In this document: positions 45,628 to 57,568 of the stretch, piece after piece
Numbering within the stretch: the stretch's first letter is position 1
How the letters are laid out: each line of letters starts with the position of its first letter
DNA from: Bombardia bombarda
Lineage: Eukaryota > Ascomycota > Sordariomycetes > Sordariales > Lasiosphaeriaceae
Length of the DNA: 64,000 nucleotides
Assembly (NCBI GenBank): GCA_030512295.1
Contig: JAULSR010000002.1
Span: 1,240,001-1,304,000 of the forward strand
Direction of reading: 5' to 3'
Made by a program: the position numbers and the translations under genes
The notes under the pieces: model-generated
What the model saw: the letters and a program-made list of their open reading frames with translations, nothing else
Database searches by the model: none
What the model was told of the DNA's origin: nothing

Positions 45628-46438
45628 GCGCGGCGCAGGCGCAGACCGGTGCGCCTGCTCCCCCGAGACGTGGGAGTCGCCGCGGGGGCGGGTGGGCAGC
45701 GGCGGGGACTTTACTTCTTCTTCGGACTCATCCTCGACGTACTGCTGGCGCGGCGGCAGGTTGAGCGGTGCCGGGGGCTGGTGGGATGACGAGGCAGCGC
45801 GGCCGGCCATGACGCTCGCCAGAGCAGAGGCGGGGTTCGGCACCGCGGGGCTGGACGGCTCAGAAGCAGGCGCATGTCTTGCCGGTAAGGGGGGGCTGGC
45901 GACATCAGCGGCAGCGGCAGGTGTCCTCGAGGGGAGCGGCGGTGCTGCCGGCTCGTCCTCATCCTCTGCCTCATGTCTTTCCTGGCCCTCCGGGCCTAAT
46001 TCGATGTAGTTAGCCGGGACGAAGCCATAGTCACCTTCGTGACCGGCGAGGATCCAGTCCGGGTCCGTTGCGTCAAAGACGGAAAGCTGCGCCTCTTCGG
46101 GGAACGAGAGCTCTTCGTCCGTCTGTCGCGTGTACTCGTACAGAGCTCGAGCAAATTGTTGCGGTTGTACCTGAAGATTCACGCACAAGTCAGCTCAGCC
46201 CAGCCAAACGAGCAAGAGTTAATGGGCAGCCTACCTCCTCGATGTAGTTATTGGGAATCAAGCCGATCGGCTCGTCTTCGTCGTCGGCCGTCGCCTTCTT
46301 CTTTGCCTTCCACCAGTCGTCATCGTTGCCCTCGCCCTTCTCTATGACATAGAGGATGTCCCCCTCGTTGATCTGCAGCTCGCCTTCGGCCTGGGGAGCA
46401 TAGTCGTAGAGGGCCTTGTAGATGCCGAGGAAGCCCAT
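42431..46438 (-). CDS. SLA1: Actin cytoskeleton-regulatory protein SLA1
   Basis: Exons 46438-46235, 46170-44607, 44536-42551 and 42456-42431 encode 1259 residues. Two SH3 domains lie at about residues 5-68 (ALYDYAPQAEGELQINEGD...WWKAK...GLIPNNYIE) and 74-125 (ALYEYTRQTDEELSF...YGFVPANYIE). A third follows near 365-420 (ILYDFMAQGDDEVTV...WWQVRR...GVVPSSYIE). Then come the SHD1 domain (RTWTDRSKSFSVDAQFLG) and a SAM-like SHD2 (FQFFLTCDVQVGLCERYAQ...LRNLGLREGDI). The C-terminal 350 residues are Gln/Pro-rich with repeated TG motifs (QMTGY, QPTGM, QPTGQ, QPTGF, QRTG), the LxxQxTG sites phosphorylated by Ark/Prk kinases in yeast. The small last exon supplies NPFGF, an NPF motif for EH-domain partners such as Pan1/End3. 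It acts at cortical endocytic patches. A poly-Gln run near 45600-45628 may vary in length. Confidence 0.96.
45599..45629. repeat. CTG/CAG repeat (poly-Gln) in SLA1
   Basis: About ten CTG units on the plus strand encode nine or more consecutive Gln in the linker between the second and third SH3 domains. Confidence 0.85.
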
Positions 46439-46557
46439 GGTTGCTGCTGGGGGTGGTGGTGTGGTCTACTCGCGAAATGTAGTCGTCGTCCCAGATGAGC
46501 AGGCCGCATGGATGGTGGCCACGGACAGAAACAACCGGATCACAGCGATGAGGCTCG

Positions 46558-46575
46558 CACACACACACACACACA
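46558..46575. repeat. (CA)n microsatellite
   Basis: About nine CA units in the SLA1 upstream region. Confidence 0.85.
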
Positions 46576-49185
46576 ACACAGAAGCCAGCGGCAGACGGCG
46601 GGTGAGTGGGTACCACGAGGGATAGCTAAGCTAGGGGTGGATGGGTGTAGGCAGTGATATGCCGAGCAAGGTGGTGAGCTGAGCCAAAGCTGGAAAAGAA
46701 GTCGTCGAATCGGATCGGGTCGGGTTGGGCGATGCAGTATATGATTGCTAGTTTTCTAGGTCGGGCGGCTCGACTGGGACTGACTGATGGAGACTTGGGG
46801 GGGCTGCTTATTGACTGGGGACGGTTTGACGGGCAATTTGAGTTGGGATAACCAGGAGTGGCGCGTGTGGCTGCAATCAGGTGTTTCTTCCAAGCAGGCC
46901 TGGCCTACCTTACTACGGAGCAAGTGTAATTTGTAATTGGGGAGTCGTCAAGGCAGTAAGAAATGGAGGCCCCTCCGCCCAGGTCGCGAACCGGATCGTG
47001 TTGTGATGCTGCTTTGCTTTCGTCGACAAATATTGAAGGAAAGTCGAGCCTCTGCATTAAATCGCTTACGCTGAGGTGGGTGCTAGGTGAGAGCTATTCC
47101 CAAAATGTTTCAAATGGCTGCCGAAAGTGATGATTAATGATGGGCCAAGGCGGGTGCCCGGAGACTGCTGTCTAAACCACAGGAGGCTGTCCGATTGCTG
47201 GGGAGACAACCTGCCTGGGAGTGCCACTGTATCTACCTAAACTTTCAGGGCAACGTCCAATCGCCCCTCCCCTGTAACCAGCACGTATTTAAGGAAATGT
47301 ACTTCCATTCGTGATCCAGACGGAAGCTCAAAACTCACAAAGCTATCGTCACACTCTGAAGAAAACCAAATTACAATCAATGCACAAGCTGTCGGGTCCG
47401 TATGTTGGAACAACCATCAAGTTGGATGCCGCAAGTGATCAACCGCGCAGAAACACTCCCGGTCATGCAGTGTGCATCGGACGGTTGATTAAGGTGCCCT
47501 ATGCAGCCCGATGTTGAAGCTGCCTCCTAGCGTCCAGGTAGCTCAGCTGTGGAAAAGGTACCTACCGTCCTACCACCTGTGCTGGATGCTTACCTTACCT
47601 ACGGTATTAAAGCGGGCAGTGTTCAGCAGCTGGTTCCGTCCGGCAAAACCCCCGTCCCCTTTTGGTTGCGGGCTATGACGCGTTGCCAATGCAGATACGC
47701 ACGTGCGGCATCACGAGGGCCTAACTAAGGTACCTCTATTCGTATCCACGCCCCCTCATTCAGTTGCCTGCGCAAAGGTAAGTACAGCATCGAGTAGAAA
47801 CCGGTAGGTGTGAAGTAACCGACGGAAAATTCGCTGCCGCCCTCTACCGCCTTCCGCTTTAGGTAAAGCGTTATCATTCGACCTTTTATTACTCCAGAAA
47901 CAGAGAATACTGTGTTCTGGCCGCCGAATTTGGCTGGCGCGTGTCGCCAGTTTCGGCCGCTTCGACACCAAGTGCACAGTTCTCTTACAAGTACCGTGTG
48001 GGTACCTGTGTCATAGCAGCCTTTCTAGCGCGCATCCCATGGATGCATAGCCCGCAACAAGGGACCTGTACTGTAAGAAGCTCTAGCTCCCCAGTTGGCT
48101 TATGCCATGCATCTCCGTCACGGTCTGTCGTAAGTGGTTGGCTAAGCACGAAACACAATTAATCAAGCGATTGTCGATGCCCATCTCTTGGCTTTCGGGT
48201 TGTGAAAGAGCGGACGTCCGGTGAGTGAGAAAAGGAATGCGGCTCTTTGAGAATCGCAAGCTCGATAGATCTCAAGAGGGCACGTTGGGAGTCTTGTAGG
48301 TCTGAAATGGTGCGCGCGCTGGCTCCCACCAACTTGCGATTAGATGTGACTGCACTGCGGCCAAGTTCCAGTCTTCGTTAGGTTCTCCGGTCACAGCTGT
48401 TCCTGGTGCCCCAAGCTAAGTCGCATGCTAAGGCCTAGTGTAGTGGAAAGTAATGGTGATGGTTCCAGCCTGTTGGAGCAAAGACACGGTGAATTCTTGT
48501 CGGAGCTCCCAGGAACCCTTGGGATGGTGAAGGAGTGAACTGTGTGAGGAAGCGTCACGGGTCCAACAGCGAGAGTCAACGTCAACTCGGTAGGCGAAAC
48601 GTTCTCCAAGTCGTTTTCGTATGGCTGGAGTTCAGGGGGCTCGTTGCGGAGGACCTGGTAGTGTTCTGCCATCTCTTGAGCCTGTCCGTGGACCCAATTC
48701 GAGCCGGATTCCTGGCTCAGCGTCTGAGACGAGCGTCTGAGACGAGCGTCCTGAGATCAGTTGTAAGGCCAACACGCACCAGAGAGCTGCCCATACCCAA
48801 TCATTTTGAGCTTACCGCATTTTGAGCCTGAGGCATAACGCTGCCCATCTGGAAATGACCAGCCTGTCGCACAAATACGCATCACCATCACATTGCTCTC
48901 ATCCATCACGATCTTAGCAACGTAACGCGTCGAAGTTATCTACGACTCGAAAACCTGTCATATCACAGGCGGCTTACGGGAAGTTGTTCAAGCAATTGGC
49001 TATCGATCACTCCCTTAACCAGAGTTTTACCGAGAGTTGGGAATGAGTGAATGAGATTGCTCGGGTGAGTCATTCCTGCCTCAATTTGCCAAACACAACA
49101 GCTGAAGTAGAACGGGATCAGTAACGCTAATATTATCACACCGCCAAGTCGAGCTATCTCTTTTCCCCTACCAAAAGTACGACCC

Positions 49186-49220
49186 TTTTTTCTTTCTTTC
49201 TTTCTTTCTTTTTTTCTTTC
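49186..49220. repeat. (CTTT)n pyrimidine tract before CysRS
   Basis: Repeats of CTTT with a longer T run, ending about 60 bp before the start codon; likely part of the promoter or 5' UTR, where CT-rich tracts are common in fungal housekeeping genes. Confidence 0.7.
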
Positions 49221-49279
49221 TCGGACAAATACTCTTTGACGCTGACAATCTCAATCTCAAACAGTTGAGCATACGTAGC

Positions 49280-51782
49280 ATGGCTTCCGACGGTCGCAAA
49301 CAGCCGCCATGGATCCCCCCCCAAGCCCGACCTGACGCCCAGCTGCCCCGACTAAAGATCTACAACAGCCTAACGAGGAGCAAGGATGACTTTGTACCAG
49401 TCGATCCGACAGGGAAGATGGTGACGTGGTACGCGTGTGGCCCGACAGTGTACGAAGATGCCCATCTAGGCCATGCTAAGAATTACGTCTCGACCGACAT
49501 CATCCGCCGCATTATGAAGGACTACTTCGGCTTCCGTATCAAGTTCGTTATGAATACGACCGATATCGACGACAAGATCATCCTCCAAGGCCGCCAGCAG
49601 TACCTACTCGCGCGCTTCAAGCAGGAGCTTGCCGCCGAGGACGACTCGGTGAGCGATTCGGTTTTGGCAGAGGTCAAAGCCGCATTCCGGCACTACATCG
49701 GCAAGAACCTTCCGTCTCTGCCCTCGGATACGAGCCCAGAGACTTTTTCCGAGGCAGTAGACAAGACATATAAGCAAAAGGTTGAGCTTCCACCTCTGGC
49801 CGACGCCGCGATAGCAAATCAGGGCCAAGCTATCATATCGCCGATTTGCTGTTGAGAGTACATATTGCAACGGCACGGTCGGCTGCCGAGGCCCTACAAG
49901 CCCCAGGAAAGCTGCCTGAATTTTTCACCAAGACAGACGATATTTTGCTCCCATATCTCGATGCCTTGCATGGTGTAGAGATGGACTCTACTAACTACGA
50001 GATGTACCTGGAGCTGTCCCAGAAATTCGAACGCCGCTTCTTCGAGGACATGAATGCGCTTAATGTCCTGGCTCCCGACCAAATAACTCGTGTAACCGAG
50101 TATGTCCCTCCGATTGTCCGCTTCGTTGAGAAGATTGTAGCGAACGGTTTCGGTTACGCTACCCCTGACGGCTCCGTATATTTCGATATCGACTCGTTTG
50201 AGAAGGCTGGGCACAGCTACGCCCGGCTGGAACCGTGGAATAAGAACGACCGTACCCTCCAAGCCGATGGTGAAGGTTCACTATCTAAGGGAAAGTCAAT
50301 GAAGCGGAGCGAGAATCATTTTGCGTTGTGGAAAGCGAGCAAGCCGGGCGAGCCAGCATGGCCGAGTCCATGGGGTCATGGGCGGCCAGGATGGCATATT
50401 GAATGCTCTGTAATGGCCTCCGAAGTGATCGGGAAGGCGATAGATATCCATTCCGGAGGTGTCGATCTTCGTTTCCCTCATCATGATAACGAACTCGCAC
50501 AATCTGAAGCTTACTGGTCGACTCCGGGCTGCCCAATACAGTGGACAAATTACTTCATTCATATAGGGCAATTGAGGTAAAAGGTTTCAAATGCCGATTT
50601 CGTTATACAAAGGCGCTAACAGATCGTAGGATTCGAGGCTTGAAGATGAGTAAGAGCCTTAAGAACTATACGACCATCAGAACTGTTCTCTCCGAAGAGG
50701 AGTGGAGTGCACGTTCTCTCCGAATTTGCTTCCTCCTTATGCCTTGGCAGGATGGTATTGAGGTAACAGACGAACTTATGAAGGCCGTAGTCGGCTGGGA
50801 AGGCAAGCTCAATAACTTTTTTCTAAAGAGCTTGGACCTCTGGAAACATTCCAGTCCCAAGACAATAATACAAGGGCTTGGCGTCACAGACCAGCAATTA
50901 TTAAGCGCCCTGGAGAAGGCGAAAGCCGATGTCGATATAGCTCTCTGCGATTCCTTCAACACCTCAGCTGTCATGAGAATCCTCTCTGATATTATTACCG
51001 AGTCTAACTCGGCAGAGGCACTTTCAGATCAGACAGTCATCTTACTCGCCCGGTGGATAACACGCATTGTCACTATATTTGGTCTAGATCCCGAGGGAGA
51101 TCTCAGCAACCTGGACCGTATAGGGTGGTCGGGCCTCGATATCCCCGTGTCAGCAGAACCCTATATCTACCCTGCATCTCAATTGCGCGACAAAGTTCGA
51201 ACCTTGGCCTGTTCCGGCTCGGTCGATCATTCAGCTATAGCGAAGCTCGCTGACGGAATTACGATCGCGGCGCCAACACCAGTGGTCGAGTCCTCCATAC
51301 CATACGATCAGGTGCTGCAGCAGTTCCGCACCAACGTCAAGGCCCTCGCGGCCCAGCAATCGCCGGCAAAAGACCTGCTCGCCTTATGCGACCAGCTCCG
51401 CGATGTCCACCTCTGGAACCTGGGCATCTATCTCGAGGACCGCGAGGAACCCCAGCCTGCTTTGGTACGACCGCTCGATAAGTTGCTCATAGAGGCACGC
51501 GCGGAGCGGGAATCAGCTGGCACTGCGAAGGCGAAGGCTAAGCTGGAACAGAAGGCCAAGGAGGCTAAAAGGGAGAAGGAGCTGCACGAGCGCGCCAAGG
51601 TTGACCCCCTGCTGATGTTCAGGACCTCGGACGAGTACTTGGAATGGGACAATAGCGGCATCCCGACCGTGGACGCAGCGGGGAATATGTTGTCCAAGAA
51701 TAGGCGCAAGAAGCTGTTCAGAGAGTGGGAGAAACAGAAGAAGATGCACGAGGAATGGCTGGCGACGCAGCAGGCAGCATAG
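49280..51782 (+). CDS. CRS1: Cysteinyl-tRNA synthetase, with an apparent 1-bp frameshift
   Basis: Exons 49280-50576 and 50630-51782; 816 residues if one missing base is allowed. The start is the ATG at 49280, since the in-frame extension begins with TTG. Class Ia synthetase motifs are intact: the zinc ligand in [10 protein letters not shown] (C53), the HIGH motif as HLGH (62-65), GWHIECS, the HHDNE block and KMSKS just after the intron. The middle part continues into the DALR-like anticodon region and a Lys/Glu-rich helix typical of eukaryotic enzymes. The frame changes around 49822-49836: [16 protein letters not shown] reads in one frame and [16 protein letters not shown] in the next. The enzyme charges tRNA-Cys in the cytosol (possibly also in mitochondria; no clear targeting signal was seen). 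Third-position GC looks lower than in neighbours such as ORC1, and the gene stands alone between long gene-free stretches. Confidence 0.85.
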
Positions 51783-51910
51783 AAATAGTGCGACGGAAAG
51801 GATCAGCATTAACTTACGATTCAACATCGTATCGTGGCTGGATGGCTGGATAGGTCTTCTTTATCCTCGTTTCTTCTGTTATTTTCATTTATTTATTTTT
51901 CCCTACTATC

Positions 51911-52400
51911 ACGATTTGGGTCTGCACCCAGTGGGGCCATATGATCACCCCCTTCGGCGTACTGCCTTGCGGCCCAGACACCACCCAGTGTGTGGATTGT
52001 AATACAATGCCTACTTTAGCGAACCTTCCTCTTTTACCAGTGTCTCCCTTCTCAGGTTAAGGTGACCCACAATGTTGAAAGAGTGTTTTTCCTTTGGGCA
52101 GGTATTGCAATCCACACACTCAGCAAAAACAAACTGAAAAAATGCCACTTGCCCAGGTCGATAATATAGGTCCGTTATTCTGCAAGACGCGCAAAGCGGC
52201 TGACCGACAACATCCAGACTGCAAATATCTCACTACTGGTGATGAGACAGGTGAATGTATATTGCTTACTTACTGAGTCTCATAAGGAGAGCGCAGCCCG
52301 TGCTTATATAGAAGTGAAACTGCTGGTCCCGTAGTCCTAGTTAACGATCGTAATAGGGGGGTGATCGTATAGCCCCACCTGGGGTGCAGACCCAAATCGT
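51911..52400. mobile_element. MITE-like element with 40-45 bp terminal inverted repeats
   Basis: The left end (51911-51952, beginning ACGATTTGGGTCTGCACCC) matches the reverse complement of the right end (52356-52400, ending GGGTGCAGACCCAAATCGT) over about 42 positions, with two transitions and two 1-bp indels. A second, inner inverted repeat lies at about 51986-52006 and 52102-52123 (TGTGTGGATTG / CAATCCACACA). The 490-bp length and lack of a transposase frame suggest a non-autonomous DNA transposon. A target-site duplication could not be fixed: the flanks read CTATC on the left and ATAG on the right. Confidence 0.7.
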
Positions 52401-54119
52401 ATAGCGGATCTGAGAGGTTTAAGGAAAAAGCTTTGCACGAAAAAGAACATCATCATTATCAGCGGTGTTGGCGTTTCGACCAACGGAGGCAATAAGCCGC
52501 TCCTCCCCCTTTAACTATTACCAGCTCCTCTAAATTGATTGAAAATAACAGTCCCTGACTATCAGAGTTCCTCTCGCTCAAAGAATCCCAGCCACATCGT
52601 ATATGACGCATCAGCTTACTCTACAGTAGAGTCAGCTCATCAGCTTCATGCCGATGTTTTGCATAAATTGCAGGCAGGTCAAGCGAAGGCGAGCTCCAGG
52701 ATTTCTTCGACCAAACGTGCTTCTATATGGGTAAGTAAAGAACCAAGTAGATAAAGGTAACTCGAAGCTACATAATTATGCCTCAGAGTGTCTCGTCTCA
52801 GCGCACTTCATTCAATAGGATTCAGTCTGTCAACAGTCCCTGCAAGCAACCGTGATATCAAGCGATGTGATGGCAGCTGATTCAATCTTTCAATCTGTGT
52901 GACCTGAAACTGGTAGGCGGGACGGTGTCAGGGAAACATCCTCCGGGCTAAATCAAAGCGACTTCTAAAGAGAGCATGTTGTGCATGCTCAGTCACCACA
53001 ACAATTTGGAGCCTGGCCTAACGTATTGGGTTTAAATTTAGTGGCCGACTCCCCCCACTATTTGGACCCGACCGCCGGCGCGCGTTAAGTTTAATCAACA
53101 GTGGTTAAATTAAAGCATCCATAGGTTATAAGAGGCCTCAACGCAACAGAGATCCTATAATCAACATTCACACATTCTCGCAACAATAGCAACAAACACC
53201 ATCAGCCATCAGTCAACCATTATCAGCTATGGCGTATCAAGCCACCCTGCAGAAGATCGTCGATCAGCTCAAAATTATTGTATCTACCTATCCAGATTGC
53301 GCTTTGGGGACTTGATGGTGAATATATCATTTCATAGGTGAACTCCATAACCTCGGGGCGAATAAAGCTATCTCCTCTCCTCAGATGAAGGCAGATAGTC
53401 AGAAAATGAGAGCAGGGAAGTCTCCAAGAGCTTGAGACTTGGATAAGCACCAGTGGAGCCGCCGGATTGGCGAAACTGGCTGCAGTATTGATCACATATT
53501 ATATTAACAGAAAGCCTTAAATCAGGGCTTTCTAATAATATAGGATGCATTATTATAAGCTTATTAGTTATAGAGATGCACCCAATAATAGGTGTAGGTC
53601 CAGGGGTGGGAGTGGTAACGATGAAGGGTGTCACGTAGCCCTGCGCAGGGACCACGTAGGCCTATAACCCGAACCCTGAAAAAGTGAATTTTTTTGGTAG
53701 TTGCAAAGGCGGGTTTTTTCAATCGGTCCTCAGACCAGTTGGCGGGAATTGGTGTGGGGGGGGTGGCGGGTGTTGGGGAGGCGCCCGCGTAACAACTGGT
53801 CGAGCATCTAAGACTAAAACAAGCAAGCTTCTTGCCTTGTCACTACGGTTTATAAAAACAAACTTCGCGCCAAGAGCAATTGAAGCGAATCAATGAGGTT
53901 TCTTTTTCTTTTTTTTTTTCAAGAAATCCCTATCACTCGAAAAGCCTTTTATCTCAAACCCATGACCACGACATCATGTATCTAGAATAGTCTCTCATAA
54001 CCTCAAATTCCCAAGCTCCGGGATCCGCCAACAGTTGTTCATATCAGAATATGCCAATCTTCCCAAATTTATCTCCAATATTTTGCTCTATAGCTCCTCA
54101 AGATAACATCTCATCCTAA

Positions 54120-54134
54120 CCCCCCCCCCCCCCC
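54120..54134. repeat. Poly-C run abutting the AMP deaminase stop codon
   Basis: Fifteen C in a row directly outside the TGA stop of the minus-strand gene. Confidence 0.9.
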
Positions 54135-57100
54135 TCACAGCTTATCACTCTCATGCATCGAGCTCTGCCTCGTGTTCCGCTGGCCCCGCGTCACAACACC
54201 CGGGAAATATCTCGGCTCCTGGCCTGAGAGGTGCAGCTCACGCATGGCATCTGTCGGGGCCCAACCGTTGCCGCCATCCGTAGTAGGTCCCGACGATGGC
54301 GACGAAAGCACCGAGCTCTGGAATACCTGCGATTGGCTCTTCGTCGTCGCATCCATATACGGGCTGCTAGTAATGTCGGCCTGCACCGAGTTACCAGTTG
54401 TTGTCTGGTTCGCGTTCAGTGGTTGCGGCGCAGACGACCCGGGCAGTGACACATGACTCTGCTGTTTCGGCAACGCCGTGCTGCTGGCAGGGGTTTGTGC
54501 GACGTTAGTAGTCTTGGGCGCAGCTATGGGGGACTTTGGCGCCGTGGACAGCGTGGCGCCATTGGCGTCGGTAGCGTTTCCGTTGAGCGTCAATGTGTCG
54601 CTTGCGATTGTGTTGTATCTTTCCACCCTTTGAGAATGTTAGCATCAAATCTCAAAACATCTCTGGCGCTGTAAAACTTACATCTTCCGCTCCTCAAGAA
54701 GCGTGTGGTATCTAAACTCCTCCCTGCGATCCGGGACGTTCGTCTTGACCATTGCGTTCCCCTCCGAGCCAGGTTTGTTAAAGTTCGGGCCTAGCCACTG
54801 CGCCTTGACCGAGTATTCGTAACCGCTTTGCTTCACAGAATTCTTCGCCAACTCGCACATGTCTACAGGGCTCAGCTTGTAAATCTGTGCCGCCACAGCG
54901 TACTCCTCGATCAGAGGCTCCTTGGTGAATGCGAACTGGAGAGGGTCATCCGTGGACAACGAGACGTTGAGGCCGCGCTTGAAGTACTGGTGGAAAGGGT
55001 TCCTCTCGTAAGCCAAGAAGAGCGCGTTGTTGCTGAGAGGCGACATGGCGATCCCGATCTGTTCAAGATAAAAGATATACTGAAGAATAGGGACCTTGCG
55101 GAGGAGCAGGCCGTGGCTGATGCTGTGACAGCAGAGAGCAGCCACCGCGAGATGCTCGCTGTCACCAGCCTCTCCGCAGTGCGGTCGAAGCACAAAGGTA
55201 TTGAACCCACGCTGCTTTCGCCAAGAGTTGAGAGAGGCCAGATTCGCATACAGATAGTAAATCCAGTAGCTGTAAGGAGGGTTCTGCTTGGTGTCCCAGA
55301 TCTTTGGGACCGGGAACTTCTTAAACAGTCGTCGCTCGATCTTGCTCTCGTCATCGACGCTGTCAAGTCCAATGACCCTCTGTAAAAATATGTGCAGCTT
55401 GGGGTGGCTGGACGGATCCTTTGTGACCTCGAAGAGCGGTTGAAAGATATTCTTGACAACCTGCTCGAACGAAGTCATCAAGCCAGTCGCCTTGTAAACG
55501 TCGTAGAGGCGAGGGATCTGGACGAGCCAACGCACATTGTGCGAGAAGAGCTTGTTATCGACAACCCAAGCAGCCAGCTTGTCCCATTCGTCCATCGTCT
55601 TGCCATAGACAGATATACGCCATTCAACCATCTGATACTTGCTCGACTCGAGATCAGAGATAACCTCCTTCGTGATCTCGGCCAGGTAACGACCGTTGAT
55701 GAAGTTATCCGTCTTAAGGAATATGGTACGTAATCTCGATTCTCCAATTGGGTTATACTTAAGATTGAACTTGTCGAAGCGATGAAATGAGTCGGTGTGG
55801 GCATGCATATCTAAGGTGTCGATGCTAAGATCGTAGGCTGTGAGATTGATACTCTCAAACACTTCAGACAGTGTCAGGTGCTTGTCGTCTCTGAACAGGA
55901 CAATCTCATCTGGGAACTTCTTCATCTTGCTCTTGATGAAGCGCAAGAGATGCTTCTGGTTCATGCAGGCAGAATGGTGAACGTGAGTGTCTACTTTTCT
56001 GACATTGTAGAAGTCACGGTGGGGGACCTTTTTGCTGTCGGCGGTCTCCTGGTATTCGTTGAGGAGCGCATAGAGGTTGAATTTCCCCTCCAGGTACTGT
56101 AGGCGACGGAACGCGAAGCTCTTACTAGGACCATCAGACGAAACCGTCAGAATATCCTCCAAATCCACGTAGTACTCTCTGATCGTGGGCACATTGACGA
56201 TTGGCACGTTGGCTTCTTCAGCTTCGGCATTCTTGTACACCTGATAGACGCCGTTGTCATCTATGCGAAACGTCATTTCATTGGCGGCGGGCACCGGTAG
56301 CAAATCCTCCAGGTCGAAGTCTTCGCCAATGTCCTGCCCAGCCTTACGTTTCTTAGCCGTAGGTCTGCGCGGCGTATCGGGAAGTCTATCGGAGTTGAGA
56401 ACTATGCTGCTTTGTAAGCTGTTGTTGGCGCTGTTGGGGCCTTGCGTGCTTCGCCCTGGTCTCTCCCTGTCCTCGCCCCAAGCTGGTTCCGGAGGGCTGG
56501 GATAAATAGGCCAGTTCGGATCATCTTTCGGATTGTCGGACACCCCCTGAAGAGACAAGCCAATGTACTTGTGCCGCAGATTCAGGATATTGTGGATGCT
56601 CTTGAAGATTGTCCCCAGCTCGGCTGTGATCTGAGGGTCCGCATCAACGTAGGTACTGCTGCCAATGCCGGCAACAGCCCCCGTGTTCAGGAGCATCTGC
56701 TGCTGGACAGCAGGATCGATTTGGTTCCCAGGCAATGCGGCGGGGTTGTTGTTGAACTGGCCCTGGCTCCCACGGCTGGGCAGGCTGTCGCTGGCTAGGA
56801 GGCTGCTCGGCTCCATCGTGAGAGGATCATCCTCTCCCAGCACAGGTTCGCCAAGGGCCATGGAATCCAGCTCGGCGAATCTGGTACTGCCAGAAGCAGA
56901 ACGCACCGTGCTTGACCCCGGGGCTGGGGGGAACTGGCGCAGGGCCGCATGTTCAAGGCCGCCACACATGACGGGGCTTCCTTGGGGTGTCAAGTGGGCG
57001 GGGGCTGGTATCTGGCTTCGGTTTTCGGCCTGGCTCCGTTGATAGAATAACTTGGCGTCGGTTTGGGTCATCTGGCGCTCGGCGATTGGGTCGTAGAAGG

Positions 57101-57568
57101 CCGTCTTTTTAGGCACGTCTCTGGGGAGCATGCCCTCTTCCATGTTCTCACTTCCGTCGGCTGCGCCCGCCGTGACATGGCGACTGTGCTGCTGTCCATC
57201 CGACAGGTCGTCCGATTCTGTGTCACTTTGGTCATGCGCATTGTAGTCCTCGTCATCCGAGTCACGGGCCGATAAGTGAATCGGGAACTTGGTCGAGGTT
57301 GAGCTCGACGCTGGGTCGTGGGGGAAGGAGAATTCTGCCCACAGTGGTTAATTGCTTGTCTATATTGTATCAATTGCAAGACAAGGCATCTTGAGAAAGG
57401 AATTGAGGCTCCAGAATGCTGAAACAAGGTAGTAGTGACCAACAGACAAGGGCCAGTGGCCCCCGAATACTGACTGGGGCGTCCTTTGGAGGCGGGCTGT
57501 GAAAGGGGTGAAAAGAACTCGCGGACAACCCCAGGTCGCACATCCCTCGTCCGGCACTTACCAGCCAT
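54135..57568 (-). CDS. AMD1: AMP deaminase
   Basis: Exons 57568-57562 (7 nt), 57334-54682 and 54627-54135 encode 1050 residues. The tiny first exon gives Met-Ala plus one base; its GTAAGT donor is perfect, and joining at 57334 yields [13 protein letters not shown]. Without it the main frame has no ATG until the Met at 57143, losing about 64 plausible residues. The catalytic half is typical: zinc ligands in [20 protein letters not shown], the [14 protein letters not shown] block, [13 protein letters not shown] and the signature [10 protein letters not shown]. The enzyme deaminates AMP to IMP in the purine nucleotide cycle and sets adenylate energy charge. The N-terminal 300 residues and the C-terminal 170 (rich in Ser, Thr, Ala) are regulatory or disordered. 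The intron before the last exon splits the Met codon of EERKM. Confidence 0.95.

Larger units (their letters stand above)
46439..49279. other. Gene-poor region between SLA1 and CysRS
   Basis: About 2.8 kb between divergent genes, the longest gene-free stretch in the window. The left end has a (CA)n tract, the right end a pyrimidine CTTT tract. I looked for tRNA signals (a TAGCTCAGCTG-like word occurs near 47540) and for transposase-like frames and found none that hold up. Confidence 0.5.
51783..54134. other. Gene-free AT-richer region with a MITE-like element
   Basis: About 2.35 kb. It contains the inverted-repeat element at 51911-52400. The rest is visibly more AT-rich than the genes around it, with stretches such as TAATAATATAGG near 53535. 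A short frame at 53229 (MAYQATLQKIVDQLK, 28 codons) follows a leader-like sequence and could be the broken start of a lost gene. The long C run ends at the AMP deaminase stop codon. Confidence 0.5.

Noticed and set aside
47535..47560. A TAGCTCAGCTG-like word resembling a tRNA D-arm
   Set aside because: No matching anticodon arm or GGTTCRA T-loop follows at the right distance.
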